Assembly: GCA_036525185.1 (NCBI GenBank)
Contig: DATDAW010000036.1
Span: 1 to 64,000 of the forward strand
DNA: 64,000 nt
Direction of reading: 5' to 3'
Source: DATDAW01 sp036525185
Lineage (GTDB): Bacteria > Verrucomicrobiota > Verrucomicrobiia > Chthoniobacterales > DASVRZ01
Numbering within the stretch: the stretch's first letter is position 1; each line of letters starts with the position of its first letter. The notes under the pieces were generated by a model, which did not search any database, was not told where the DNA came from, and saw only the letters and a list, made by a program, of their open reading frames with translations. This document shows, piece after piece, positions 41,178 through 49,660 of this stretch. The translations under genes and the position numbers were made by a program.

Positions 41178-42577
41178 TAGTGCTTCCGCATATTGCTAGG
41201 CAGGATGTTCAGCTCGCTGCGGTATTTCGCGACTGTTCGTCGGGCTATGGGAATGCCGCGTCCGGACAGGATTTCAACGATCTCTTTATCGCTAAGGGGG
41301 GAATGGACGTCCTCGTGTTTGACGAGATCGGCGATGGCGTCTTTCACGCTGGTGTTGCTCATGTTTTCGCCGTCGGCGGTTTGATAGCCGGGCGTGAAGA
41401 AGTATTTCATTTCGAATACTCCCTGGGGCGTGCTCATGTATTTTCCGGAAATAGCGCGACTGACTGTTGTCTCGTGGACGCCGACAATATTTGCGATTTG
41501 CACCATGGTCAGGGGCTTGAGGTGGGAGGGGCCATACTCGAGGAAATCGTGTTGATGCTTCACGATCTCGGTCGCGATATTGTGAATCGTTTGCTGCCGC
41601 TGATGGATGCTCTTGATAAGAAATTTCCCGCTTCGGATTTTGTCCCGGATGTAATCCTTGACATCGCTTCCATTATCGTCCTGTGACATCAGGTCTTTGT
41701 AAGTATTGCTAATCCGCAAATGCGGGATTTGCTCGCCGTTCAGGGTGACGGTGTAGTCGCCTGCCACTTTTTCGACCGTAACGTCCGGCAATACATAATT
41801 ATTCGGGTCTGGCGTAAAAACTTGTCCCGGTCGTGGATCGAGTGTTCCGATAAAGTTCGCATATTTCTGAACCTGTTCCGGAGTGATGCCGAGTTTGCGG
41901 GCGATTTCGGGGAAGCGCCGTTTTCCCAAGTCTGTTAGATGACATTCGACAATCCGATATTCCGGGCTTCCCTCCTTGCCGAGCCTGCGCAGTTGGATGA
42001 GCAGACAATCCCGCAAATCCACAGCGCCGACTCCTACCGGATGAAAGCTTTGCACCAGGTGCAGAATCCTCTGAAAACTCTCGATGCTAATACCTGTGTT
42101 ACGGGACATTTCTTCAGGTGTCACCTGCAGAAATCCGATATCATCGATATTGCCGATGATGAGTTCGGCAGTCCGCCGGTCATCGGCATCCAAATCAAGG
42201 AGGGCCAATTGGTCGAGCAGGTGTTGTTGCAGCGTCTCCTGGTTGACGAGTGAATCGAAGAAAAACTGACGCCGTTCCTCTTCATCGGAGGTTCGGCCCG
42301 AGTAGGTGGTGCTTTGAGCCATGTAGTCGCGCCATTCCTCGTCGAGCTTTGCCAGGCGTTCGAACTCTTCTTTAAATTCATCGAGCTCGCGTTGCTTTTC
42401 CTCGATGCTCGGCTCGGTGATGTCTTCCTCAATGACGGGATTGGTCTGGATTTCCTGCTGGATGATGTTCCGCAGTTCGAGCATCGGTGCTTGTAAAATC
42501 GCGAGACTTTGCTGCAATTGCGGTGCGAGAACCTGCTGTAGCGAGAGATTCTGCGATTGATGCATTCCGGCGGCCAT
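41174..42577 (-). CDS. rpoN: RNA polymerase sigma-54 factor
   Basis: A 467-residue sigma-54. The start at 42577 (or ATG 42565) opens the Gln/Leu-rich activator-interacting region I (LSLQQVLAPQLQQSLAILQAP). An acidic region II follows, then the core-binding region, the helix-turn-helix VQIANIVGVHETTVSRAISGKY, and the RpoN box ARRTVAKYRSELNI near the C-terminus. Transcription at sigma-54 promoters will need bEBP activators, none of which is in this window. It is convergent with the DUF4340 gene. Confidence 0.95.
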   Translation of the reverse strand: MAAGMHQSQNLSLQQVLAPQLQQSLAILQAPMLELRNIIQQEIQTNPVIEEDITEPSIEEKQRELDEFKEEFERLAKLDEEWRDYMAQSTTYSGRTSDEEERRQFFFDSLVNQETLQQHLLDQLALLDLDADDRRTAELIIGNIDDIGFLQVTPEEMSRNTGISIESFQRILHLVQSFHPVGVGAVDLRDCLLIQLRRLGKEGSPEYRIVECHLTDLGKRRFPEIARKLGITPEQVQKYANFIGTLDPRPGQVFTPDPNNYVLPDVTVEKVAGDYTVTLNGEQIPHLRISNTYKDLMSQDDNGSDVKDYIRDKIRSGKFLIKSIHQRQQTIHNIATEIVKHQHDFLEYGPSHLKPLTMVQIANIVGVHETTVSRAISGKYMSTPQGVFEMKYFFTPGYQTADGENMSNTSVKDAIADLVKHEDVHSPLSDKEIVEILSGRGIPIARRTVAKYRSELNILPSNMRKHY

Positions 42578-42761
42578 TGAAAAACAGCGTAACTGGGTAT
42601 GCTTTTTGCTGCAAGAGTAAACCGCGGTTTGACTCCTGCCAACGCGCCGCCAGAGAAGGAAGCAAGCTGTGAGGTGTGGTCCCTCGCTCGTTTCTTGAAG
42701 GCTCGCACGTTGCAACGCCTGTCCTGCTTCCTGGAAACAGCCTTCGGTGCAGGGCGTCTGC

Positions 42762-43847
42762 TTATGCGCCTCGCAATGCCCGCTGCCGGAGCAGGTGATC
42801 GGCAAGCACGAGCCAGACCATGGCCTCGACCATCGGGACGGCGCGCGGGAGCACACACGGATCGTGACGGCCCCGTGCGGCCAGTTCCGTGTCTTCGCCC
42901 GTCGTCGTGACGGTCTTTTGCGAACGGGTAATCGTTGCCGTGGGTTTGAAAGCGACACGGAAAAAAATGTCTTCTCCGTTCGTGATGCCGCCCTGGATGC
43001 CGCCGGAAAAATTAGTTGTCGTCCGGATATGGCCACCGCGCACTTCAAAAGGGTCGTTATGCTCGGCGCCAGTTAAACGCGTTCCGGCGAAGCCGGAGCC
43101 AATTTCGAAGCCTTTGGTGGCGGGAAGACTGAGCATCGCCTTGGCCAGATCCGCTTCCAATTTGTCGAAGACCGGTTCGCCCAATCCGACTGGCACGCCG
43201 CGAACGACGCATTCGACGGTGCCTCCGACGGAGTTACCATCTTTCCGCATTTGTTTGATGAGTGTAATCATCCCCTCGACGATCGCCGGGTCCGGACACC
43301 GCACGATATTCGCTTCAACGTCGGAAAACTGGACTGTTGCCGGATCGACATGCGCTTCGAGCTCGTAGATCGACTTTACGTAAGCAACGACTTCGAGCTC
43401 CGGAGCGACCGTGGCAAGAAATTTACGCGCAATGGCCGCCGCGGCGACGCGTCCGATGGTCTCCCGGGCCGAAGCCCTGCCGCCGCCCTGCCAGTTCCGG
43501 ATGCCGTATTTCTGCTGGTAAGTGTAATCAGCGTGCGACGGACGATACGCCGTTTCCATTTCCGAATACGCTTCGGGCCGCGCATCCTGATTCATCACGA
43601 CGACGGAAATGGGTGTCCCAAGAGTTTTTCCCTGAAAAACGCCTGACAATATCCGGCATTGATCCGCTTCTGCGCGGGGGGTGACGATTTCGCTTTGTCC
43701 GGGCCTCCGACGATCGAGGTCCCGCTGAATGTCGGCTTCGCTAAGCTCGACGAGTGGCGGGCAGCCATCCACGACTACGCCCACACCACCGCCGTGCGAT
43801 TCACCCCAGGTTGATATTCGAAAAAGTTGTCCAAACTGACTTGCCAT
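42762..43847 (-). CDS. aroC: chorismate synthase
   Basis: A 361-residue enzyme making chorismate from EPSP with reduced FMN, the last common step of aromatic amino-acid synthesis. The start at 43847 opens the conserved N-terminus MASQFGQLFRISTWGESHG. The second and third signatures are seen in YGIRNWQGGGRASARETIGRVAA and GGIQGGITNGEDI. It lies 184 bases upstream of rpoN on the same strand. It is divergent from the M29-like peptidase gene. Confidence 0.95.
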   Translation of the reverse strand: MASQFGQLFRISTWGESHGGGVGVVVDGCPPLVELSEADIQRDLDRRRPGQSEIVTPRAEADQCRILSGVFQGKTLGTPISVVVMNQDARPEAYSEMETAYRPSHADYTYQQKYGIRNWQGGGRASARETIGRVAAAAIARKFLATVAPELEVVAYVKSIYELEAHVDPATVQFSDVEANIVRCPDPAIVEGMITLIKQMRKDGNSVGGTVECVVRGVPVGLGEPVFDKLEADLAKAMLSLPATKGFEIGSGFAGTRLTGAEHNDPFEVRGGHIRTTTNFSGGIQGGITNGEDIFFRVAFKPTATITRSQKTVTTTGEDTELAARGRHDPCVLPRAVPMVEAMVWLVLADHLLRQRALRGA

Positions 43848-43957
43848 CTTGAGGTGTTCAACAAAGCAAACGGAACTGGCTCGCGCGAACGAAATCTGCG
43901 GACCGGACTCGCGGGAGTTTTTTGACTTCTTAGTCGAAAAGACCAAACGTGTCGGTA

Positions 43958-45133
43958 ATGACTGCTTCGACCTCCTCTTCCGCGCCGTCTGTCCCCACGC
44001 GTCCCGGCTTTCCAGCGTTTGATCTCGTGCGCCTCCTCCATACCGTCTTTCATCCGGCAGGAGGCGAAAACTACGCCATTCTGATCGATCTCGATGATCC
44101 GGCCGAGGTCAAAAATTTCGCGTTTCTGAATAACCCTGCGCTGACGATTCAACGCAAGGCGCACGACGTGTTCTACCAGCCATTGCTCAACGGCCCGGGT
44201 GCCGAGTTGGGAGTGGGCGCAGTGGATTTTTTTGCTTACAAGATTACCGGCGGCAGCAATCTCGATCTCCCGGGCGAAGCGTTTACTCCGGCCGGAAAAA
44301 AATTCAGCTTCGAGAAGGATGTTTATCCCAACTACAGCATCGTGCTGTGCATCTCGACCTATTCAGCCACAGCGCCGCTGACGGCTTTCGCGAAAAAATA
44401 CGGTTTTCGCGGCGCGACCCTGCATGGTGTCAACGACATCATTCTCAGTTCCGGCCTGGCTGTAGACTACGAGGAAGTGAGCCGGAATGCGGAAAAGCTT
44501 CGTTTGGGGATGACCCATGCGGATTGGGTGGAAATTGATTACGCGCTCGATGATTCCCGCTACACGCTGAAGTTGATCTTGGACGGCCAGGAGGCGCAAA
44601 AGAGTCACGGCCTTTGTCGGGGCGGTCCGGACATCGCAAATCTTCCGGCGGGCGAGATTTACTACGTTCCAGCCGGGGCGGAAGGGGAGTTTCCGATGAA
44701 ATATGAGGATGGAACCCTGGGGATCATGACCGTGACGGGTGGTCGCGTCGTGAAGGCACGGTTGGTTCGGGGAACTCAAGCGACGATTGACGCGCACAAT
44801 GCGAAGCTGGCAGAAGACCCCGTGACGGGTGAATTGGGGGAACTGGGCTTCGGGACGCAGGTCCTGCCCGTTTCGGGACGCGACATTCAGGACGAAAAAA
44901 TTCTCGGGACGCTCCACGTCGCCACGGGTCGGAGCGATCACCTGGGCGGGAAGCTGACCCCGGATCGGTTTGCGAAAAAGGAACACGCGACCCACGACGA
45001 CATTCTCTTTGCCCCGGAAAAAACACCGGAAATTGGCGTGCCGCAGGTTCGGATGAACCGGAACGGAGAAACGGTAGTGTTGATCGAAAACTTTCAGCCG
45101 GCCTCGTACATGAAAGCATTGCTGGAGAGTTAG
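43958..45133 (+). CDS. M29-like metallo-aminopeptidase
   Basis: About 391 residues from ATG 43958 (a GTG at 43949 is also possible). The C-terminal two-thirds follow the aminopeptidase T/AmpS layout: DIANLPAGEIYYVPAGAEG, then GELGFGTQV (metal-ligand Glu), DEKILGTLHVATGRSDHLGG (Glu and His) and HATHDDILF (His and Asp). It should bind two metal ions and trim N-terminal residues. N-terminal identity is weaker. The last codons (LLES) and stop are part of a tandem duplication that extends into the next gene. Confidence 0.72.
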   Translation: MTASTSSSAPSVPTRPGFPAFDLVRLLHTVFHPAGGENYAILIDLDDPAEVKNFAFLNNPALTIQRKAHDVFYQPLLNGPGAELGVGAVDFFAYKITGGSNLDLPGEAFTPAGKKFSFEKDVYPNYSIVLCISTYSATAPLTAFAKKYGFRGATLHGVNDIILSSGLAVDYEEVSRNAEKLRLGMTHADWVEIDYALDDSRYTLKLILDGQEAQKSHGLCRGGPDIANLPAGEIYYVPAGAEGEFPMKYEDGTLGIMTVTGGRVVKARLVRGTQATIDAHNAKLAEDPVTGELGELGFGTQVLPVSGRDIQDEKILGTLHVATGRSDHLGGKLTPDRFAKKEHATHDDILFAPEKTPEIGVPQVRMNRNGETVVLIENFQPASYMKALLES

Positions 45134-45466
45134 ACGAAAACTTGAGTCCTGGTCTTTAACAACTTTAATCCTACTCTTTAACTTTAACTTACTCTTCGTT
45201 TCGAGCGTATCGCCGCAACACGCGGAGTAAGTTTAAGTTAAAGAGCAGGTGCAAGAATGTGAAGGAAGGCATTGGCTGTGAACCCCTACGAAACCGACAA
45301 GCTTCTGGAGAGTTAGACGAAAACTTTAATCCTACTCTTTAACTTTCTCTGCGTTTCGAGCGTATCGCAGCAACACGCAGAGTAAGTTAAAGTTAAAGAG
45401 AAGGTGCAAGAGTGTAAAAGAAGGCATTGACCGTGAACCCCTACGAAAGCGACAAGCTCTTTTCCG
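45121..45466 (+). repeat. tandem duplication spanning peptidase end and methyltransferase start
   Basis: Copy A (45121-45301) and copy B (45302-45466) both begin CTGGAGAGTTAGACGAAAAC, run through a hairpin, then GGTGCAAGA and an AAGGCATTG leader, and end with a GTG start and AACCCCTACGAAA. Copy B is 16 bases shorter through internal loss, including part of a hairpin arm. Copy hairpins are 45174-45245 and 45335-45400. The event duplicated the last codons of the peptidase gene and the first nine codons of the methyltransferase gene. Confidence 0.8.
45278..45316 (+). pseudogene. 12-codon abortive copy of the methyltransferase start
   Basis: GTG at 45278 with an AAGGAAGG ribosome-binding site encodes MNPYETDKL, the true family N-terminus, then LLES and a TAG borrowed from the duplicated end of the upstream peptidase gene. 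It is a by-product of the tandem duplication. If translated it makes a 12-residue peptide ahead of the real gene and could act as a leader. Confidence 0.6.
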
Positions 45467-46188
45467 AGTATCTCCTCTTTCACTACGGCTCGCCGGAGCA
45501 GATCGTGCCGGCGGGTTTCCCGGAGATGGTTCAGTTTGCCGGTTTTCCGGTCCGCTGTGTGACCGAGACCCTTCAGAGCGACCTCGTGCCTGCAAACGCG
45601 CGCGCACTTGACATCGGGTGCGCGGTCGGACGATCGAGCTTTGAGCTCGCGCGATATTGTTCCGAAGTCATTGGCGTGGATGTTTCCCAAAAGTTCATTG
45701 CGGCCGCGCAATCCGTTCGGGAAACAGGCTATGCGCAATTCGATCGGATTGAGGAAGGGCGACTGGCGACGCGATTGCAGAATTTTTTGCCAGCGGACAT
45801 CCGGCGTCATCGCGTCCGCTTTTTGCACGGGGACGCACAGTGTCTTTCGCCGGATCTGGGTGTTTTTGACGTTGTGCTAGCGGCAAATCTGATCGATCGC
45901 CTGCGCGAGCCACTCAAGTTTCTCCGTCAATTGCCGGATTTAATAAAGCCGGGCGGCCAGTTGATTCTCACATCGCCCTACACATGGCTGGAAGAATTTA
46001 CCCCTGCGTCGAATTGGCTCGGCGGTTTTGAGCAGAATGAGCGCCGGCTCACGACGCATGAACGTCTGGAGACCGAACTGTCCGATTTTATACTACTTAG
46101 CCGCAAGGACTTACCTTTTCTGATTCGCGAGCACGCCCGGAAATATCAGTGGAGCATCGCCGAGGCAACGGCATGGTTGCGACGGTAG
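45433..46188 (+). CDS. OvoA C-terminal-type SAM methyltransferase (putative 4-mercaptohistidine N1-methyltransferase)
   Basis: A 251-residue methyltransferase. The start GTG at 45433 has AGAAGG eight bases upstream and opens NPYESDKLFSEYLLFHYG, the hallmark of the stand-alone OvoA C-terminal family. SAM motif I is ALDIGCAVGRSSFELA, followed by VIGVDVS and the post-motif FDVVLAANLIDRL. In OvoA this domain N-methylates 5-thiohistidine during ovothiol synthesis. The sulfoxide-synthase half is not in the window, so the actual substrate is open. The 5' end is duplicated upstream. Confidence 0.82.
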   Translation: MNPYESDKLFSEYLLFHYGSPEQIVPAGFPEMVQFAGFPVRCVTETLQSDLVPANARALDIGCAVGRSSFELARYCSEVIGVDVSQKFIAAAQSVRETGYAQFDRIEEGRLATRLQNFLPADIRRHRVRFLHGDAQCLSPDLGVFDVVLAANLIDRLREPLKFLRQLPDLIKPGGQLILTSPYTWLEEFTPASNWLGGFEQNERRLTTHERLETELSDFILLSRKDLPFLIREHARKYQWSIAEATAWLRR

Positions 46189-46248
46189 AAATCTCCACGC
46201 GCCCGCATGAAGAAATTGCAGGAGCCTTAGACCAAAACTTGAGTCCTA

Positions 46249-46321
46249 CTCTTTAACTTTAACTTACTCTGCGTTTCGAGAGTATCGCCGCAACACCGCA
46301 GAGTAAGTTAAAGTTAAAGAG
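46249..46321. repeat. perfect 25-base-arm hairpin, third copy of the 45.2-kb palindrome
   Basis: Arm 46249-46273 is the exact reverse complement of 46297-46321 with a 23-base loop (TTTCGAGAGTATCGCCGCAACAC-like). The flanks TTAGAC-AAAACTTGAGTCCT and GCAGGTGCAAG match copy A at 45121. It lies 60 bases after the methyltransferase stop and before the convergent hexapeptide-repeat gene. The rest of 46189-46403 shows nothing coding. Confidence 0.8.
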
Positions 46322-46403
46322 CAGGTGCAAGCGTGCTCGCGAACTTTTGCCCAGAGTACCTCTTCGCTGGAAGATCGTCCCTGCTGGGAAATGACGAATG
46401 TCT

Positions 46404-46952
46404 CTATCTACCGGCCGCTGGCTTGGCCGAGGAAGAGGAAAGGTAATGCCGCGAGAGGGCGACGTACTTGGTCGCCCAGTATTTGATGTCGTCCTGCTCG
46501 GACTCAGTAAGGGTCTTGACCACTTTGGCTGGTGAACCGAGCACCAGCGAACCGGGCGGAATGATGGTCTTACCCGTAACCAGAGCATGCGCGCCGACAA
46601 TGGAACGCTTCCCGATGACGGCCCCGTCAAGAACGGTCGCACGCATGCCGATGAGCACTTCGTCCTCGACCGTGCATGCGTGCAGGATGGCCGCATGTCC
46701 GAGGGTCACGTCCTCACCGATGACACATGGGAAATCGTCGGCTACGTGCAAAATACAGCCGTCCTGGACATTCGATCCGCGTCCGATGGAGATTCGATTG
46801 ATATCTCCGCGCAGGACGGCGGCGAACCACACACTGGCTTCCTCTGCGATATCGACGGCGCCGAGGATGGTCGCGTTTTGAGCAATGAACGCGGATTTGG
46901 CAATGCGCGGGCTGGAGCCGAGATAAGTTTGAATACGGGTTTCGAGGTCCAT
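46404..46952 (-). CDS. gamma-carbonic-anhydrase-like hexapeptide-repeat protein
   Basis: A 182-residue left-handed beta-helix protein. Repeats include IAKSAFIAQNATILGAVDI, SVWFAAVLRGDINRISIGRGSNVQDGCILH and VTLGHAAILHACTVEDEVLIGM. The Arg/Asp/Gln positions and the three histidines (CILH, LGHAAILHA) match gamma-carbonic-anhydrase metal ligands, as in CaiE/PaaY/YrdA proteins. Actual carbonic anhydrase activity is not assured. It is convergent with the methyltransferase gene. Confidence 0.9.
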   Translation of the reverse strand: MDLETRIQTYLGSSPRIAKSAFIAQNATILGAVDIAEEASVWFAAVLRGDINRISIGRGSNVQDGCILHVADDFPCVIGEDVTLGHAAILHACTVEDEVLIGMRATVLDGAVIGKRSIVGAHALVTGKTIIPPGSLVLGSPAKVVKTLTESEQDDIKYWATKYVALSRHYLSSSSAKPAAGR

Positions 46953-47010
46953 TTGGGAATTTTCGATTTTCGATCGGGATTTTCGATCTTATGGGTTTGT
47001 CGGCTTCAAC

Positions 47011-47703
47011 ATGGAATCGAAAATCGTGAATCCAAAACCGAAAATCGCGTTGGGAATTAAAGGCATTTCAATCGATGCCGGCGGGACATTGATTCAGCTG
47101 AAACGTCCGGTCGGCGAAGTCTACGCCGAAGTGGCTGGAGAGCAGGGGATTGCGTTGGATCCGCAGGCAGCGACCGCGGCGTTCCGGCATATCTGGAAAT
47201 TGTTGCCCGAGCGTTCGGACGGGGAACGTCCTGATGATGACGCCGGTTTCTGGGCCGATATTGTCCGTGAAGTCTTGCGCCGAAACGGAGTCCGTTTGAG
47301 TTCTGCGGATTTTGACCGGTTTTTTGCAGCCGCGTACGAGCGATATCGTGGCGCGAAGGAATGGGCACTGTATCCCGAGGTGCTCGAAGTGGTGAGCGAA
47401 TTGTCGAAGCGCTTTCCGATCGCCGTCACGTCCAACTACGATTTGCGCCTCGTTTCGACGCTGGAAGAGCTCGGTGTCTCCGGATACTTCCGAAAAATCA
47501 TCGTGAGCAGCGTGGTCGGCGCCGACAAGCCTTCTCCCCGTATTTTCAAGGCTGCAACAGAAGCGCTGGAGCTGGCGCCTGAAGAAGTCCTGCACGTCGG
47601 CGATGAGGAGCAGGCTGATTTTCATGGGGCCCGAAATGCAGGGTTGAACGCCTGGCTCGTGAAGCGTCCTGAAGCAGACTTACGCGAATTGTTGGCAGGA
47701 TGA
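47011..47703 (+). CDS. HAD-superfamily hydrolase
   Basis: A 230-residue HAD phosphatase-like enzyme. Motif I is altered to SIDAGGTLI (DxG rather than DxD), motif II is AVTSNYD, motif III Lys is in GADKPSPRIF and motif IV is LHVGDEEQADFHGA. It has a C1 helical cap as in HDHD3/REG-2-like proteins. Loss of the second motif-I Asp may reduce phosphatase activity. The first codons (47011-47050) lie in GAAAATC-type repeats, so TTG 47050 (MGIKGISIDAGG) could be the true start. Confidence 0.85.
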   Translation: MESKIVNPKPKIALGIKGISIDAGGTLIQLKRPVGEVYAEVAGEQGIALDPQAATAAFRHIWKLLPERSDGERPDDDAGFWADIVREVLRRNGVRLSSADFDRFFAAAYERYRGAKEWALYPEVLEVVSELSKRFPIAVTSNYDLRLVSTLEELGVSGYFRKIIVSSVVGADKPSPRIFKAATEALELAPEEVLHVGDEEQADFHGARNAGLNAWLVKRPEADLRELLAG

Positions 47704-47746
47704 CACTTGCCAGCTGGTAGGCCAGTCGTGTATCTCGAACGGCTGC

Positions 47747-48790
47747 ATGTCTCTCCGTAAAACGGTTGTGATTTTCGCTCTGGTCTGGTTGGCCGGCATT
47801 TCGTTTTTGCACAGTTCGCTGAACCTTGGCCTTTTCGACAAAAAAGAGCGAGGCGATCGCGTCGCGTACAAGCTCGGATTTCTGCCTGTCACCTGCCATC
47901 TGACGTGCCCAGTGACCCATTTCATCAACAAGAACATGACGGGCGAAGGCATGTTCGAACCGCTCCGATTTTCGAGTTGGCCGGAATTGAAGGAAGCCTT
48001 TCTTGCGGGTCAGACGTCGGCAACGTTCATCCTGGCGCCGATGGCAATCGCTTTGCGCGAACAGGGTGTTCCGCTGAAAATCGTCTATCTCGGCCATCGT
48101 GACGGCACGGCCGTCGTCGTGCATAAGGATTCCGGCATTTTTTCCATGCCAGACTTGCGGGGAAAGCGCATTGCGGTGCCCAACCGTTACTCCAATCAGC
48201 GTCTGCTGTTTTTTCGCGCCCTCAAACAGGCCGGCATGACCATCAAGGACATCACGTTGCTCGAAATGCCACCTCCGGACATGCCCGCTGCGCTTTATGC
48301 AAAAGCCGTCGACGCGATTTGCAGTGGCGAACCGTTCATGGGTCAGGCTGAATTGGATGGTTACGGACGCGTACTCTGGCAGACAAAGGATGTCTGGCCG
48401 AATTTCATTTCCTGTGTGCTGGCCGTGCACGAAAAAATGATCACAGAGCATCCCGATGCCGTGCAGGAGCTCGTAAATGGCATCGCCAAAAGCGGAAAAT
48501 GGCTTGATCAAAATATGGATCACCGGATGGAAGCGGCCGAGTTCGTGAGCAGGAATTACTACAACCAGAACTCACGCCTGCTGCGCTTCGTCCTGAGCAA
48601 GCCGCCGGACCGGGTGAAATACACCAAGTTGCTGCCGCTGAAACCTGACTTTGAGGAGATTGAAGCGCTCGGAAAAGAGTCAGGCATTCTCCAAGGAACA
48701 GCCCATTTTGAGGACTACGTGGAGGACCGGTTTGCCGAGAAAGCGGCGGCTTTGCACGCTTACGCGTGGGAGGCTCCCAAGGAAAAATGA
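47747..48790 (+). CDS. NitT/TauT-type ABC transporter substrate-binding protein
   Basis: A 347-residue extracytoplasmic binding protein with an N-terminal hydrophobic segment (TVVIFALVWLAGISFLHSSL), likely a membrane anchor or uncleaved signal. The fold is the NMT1/SsuA type: KLGFLPVTCHLTCPVTHF, FILAPMAIALREQGVPLKIV, LRGKRIAVPNRYSNQRLLFF and AICSGEPFMGQAELDG. Cys50 and Cys54 (CHLTC) are unusual in the pocket strand. Its stop overlaps the permease start (ATGA). The substrate is unknown. Confidence 0.85.
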   Translation: MSLRKTVVIFALVWLAGISFLHSSLNLGLFDKKERGDRVAYKLGFLPVTCHLTCPVTHFINKNMTGEGMFEPLRFSSWPELKEAFLAGQTSATFILAPMAIALREQGVPLKIVYLGHRDGTAVVVHKDSGIFSMPDLRGKRIAVPNRYSNQRLLFFRALKQAGMTIKDITLLEMPPPDMPAALYAKAVDAICSGEPFMGQAELDGYGRVLWQTKDVWPNFISCVLAVHEKMITEHPDAVQELVNGIAKSGKWLDQNMDHRMEAAEFVSRNYYNQNSRLLRFVLSKPPDRVKYTKLLPLKPDFEEIEALGKESGILQGTAHFEDYVEDRFAEKAAALHAYAWEAPKEK

Positions 48791-49566
48791 AGAATGGCGG
48801 TTCGGGAAAATGGCAGGCAATCCTCCTGCCGCTCATCGTTGCAGCCGTTTTATTGCTGGCTTGGGATGCCGCGGTGCGAGTGAGCAAAAGCGATTTGTTC
48901 CCGCGACCTGTCGACGTGCTCAAAGGCATCATCGAGCTGGCCCAGTCCGGCCTGCTTTTAAAGTACATCAGCGCGTCGCTCTTTCGCGTTTCGTGGGGCT
49001 TCGGCCTTGCTGTGCTTGTGGGTATTCCAGCGGGGCTGGCGCTGGGGTGGTATCCGCGGGCCTTTCAGGCGTTTAATCCGGTGATCCAGGTTTTCCGGCC
49101 GATTTCGCCAATTGCCTGGATTCCCATTGCCATCGTGTGGTTTGGCGTAACGGATGCCTCGCCGGTTTTCCTCATCTTTTTGGCGAGCGTGTTTCCGATC
49201 ACCGTTTCGGCAATTTCAGCGGTCCAGAACATGCAGCCCGTTTATCTGCGGGCCGCGCAGAATTTCGGCCTCAGTCAGAGCGAACTCTTTCGGCTAGTTA
49301 TTTTTCGGGCGTCGTTGCCGCAAATCATCACCGGCATTCGGATCGCGCTGGGCGTCGCATGGCTTGTTGTCGTTGCCGCGGAGATGATCGCCGTGAACTC
49401 TGGTCTGGGCTACCTCATCATCGACGCACGAAATGCCGGCAAACGCTACGACCTCGTCGTTGCCGGAATGGTGATGATCGGTCTCATCGGCCTGGGCCTG
49501 GATCTGCTCGTGCGCCAGTTAGAAAACTTCGACGAAGTCCGCTGGGGATATGCCAGCAAGCAATGA
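48787..49566 (+). CDS. ABC transporter permease (SsuC/TauC family)
   Basis: A 259-residue inner-membrane permease from ATG 48787. Six membrane segments are visible, starting with AILLPLIVAAVLLLAWDAAV. The coupling loop AAQNFGLSQSELFRLVIFRASLPQIITGIRIALGVAW has the EAA-like motif of the SsuC/TauC/NrtB type. It is translationally coupled to the binding-protein gene and followed 94 bases later by the ATPase gene. Confidence 0.9.
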   Translation: MKNGGSGKWQAILLPLIVAAVLLLAWDAAVRVSKSDLFPRPVDVLKGIIELAQSGLLLKYISASLFRVSWGFGLAVLVGIPAGLALGWYPRAFQAFNPVIQVFRPISPIAWIPIAIVWFGVTDASPVFLIFLASVFPITVSAISAVQNMQPVYLRAAQNFGLSQSELFRLVIFRASLPQIITGIRIALGVAWLVVVAAEMIAVNSGLGYLIIDARNAGKRYDLVVAGMVMIGLIGLGLDLLVRQLENFDEVRWGYASKQ

Positions 49567-49660
49567 TCCCGCTGAGCGGGGACGAATTTCGGATGCAGCG
49601 CGTTACTTTTTCCAAAAACAACCACTAACTTTCCTCCTTCGTCCTTCGTCACTTCCTGCC

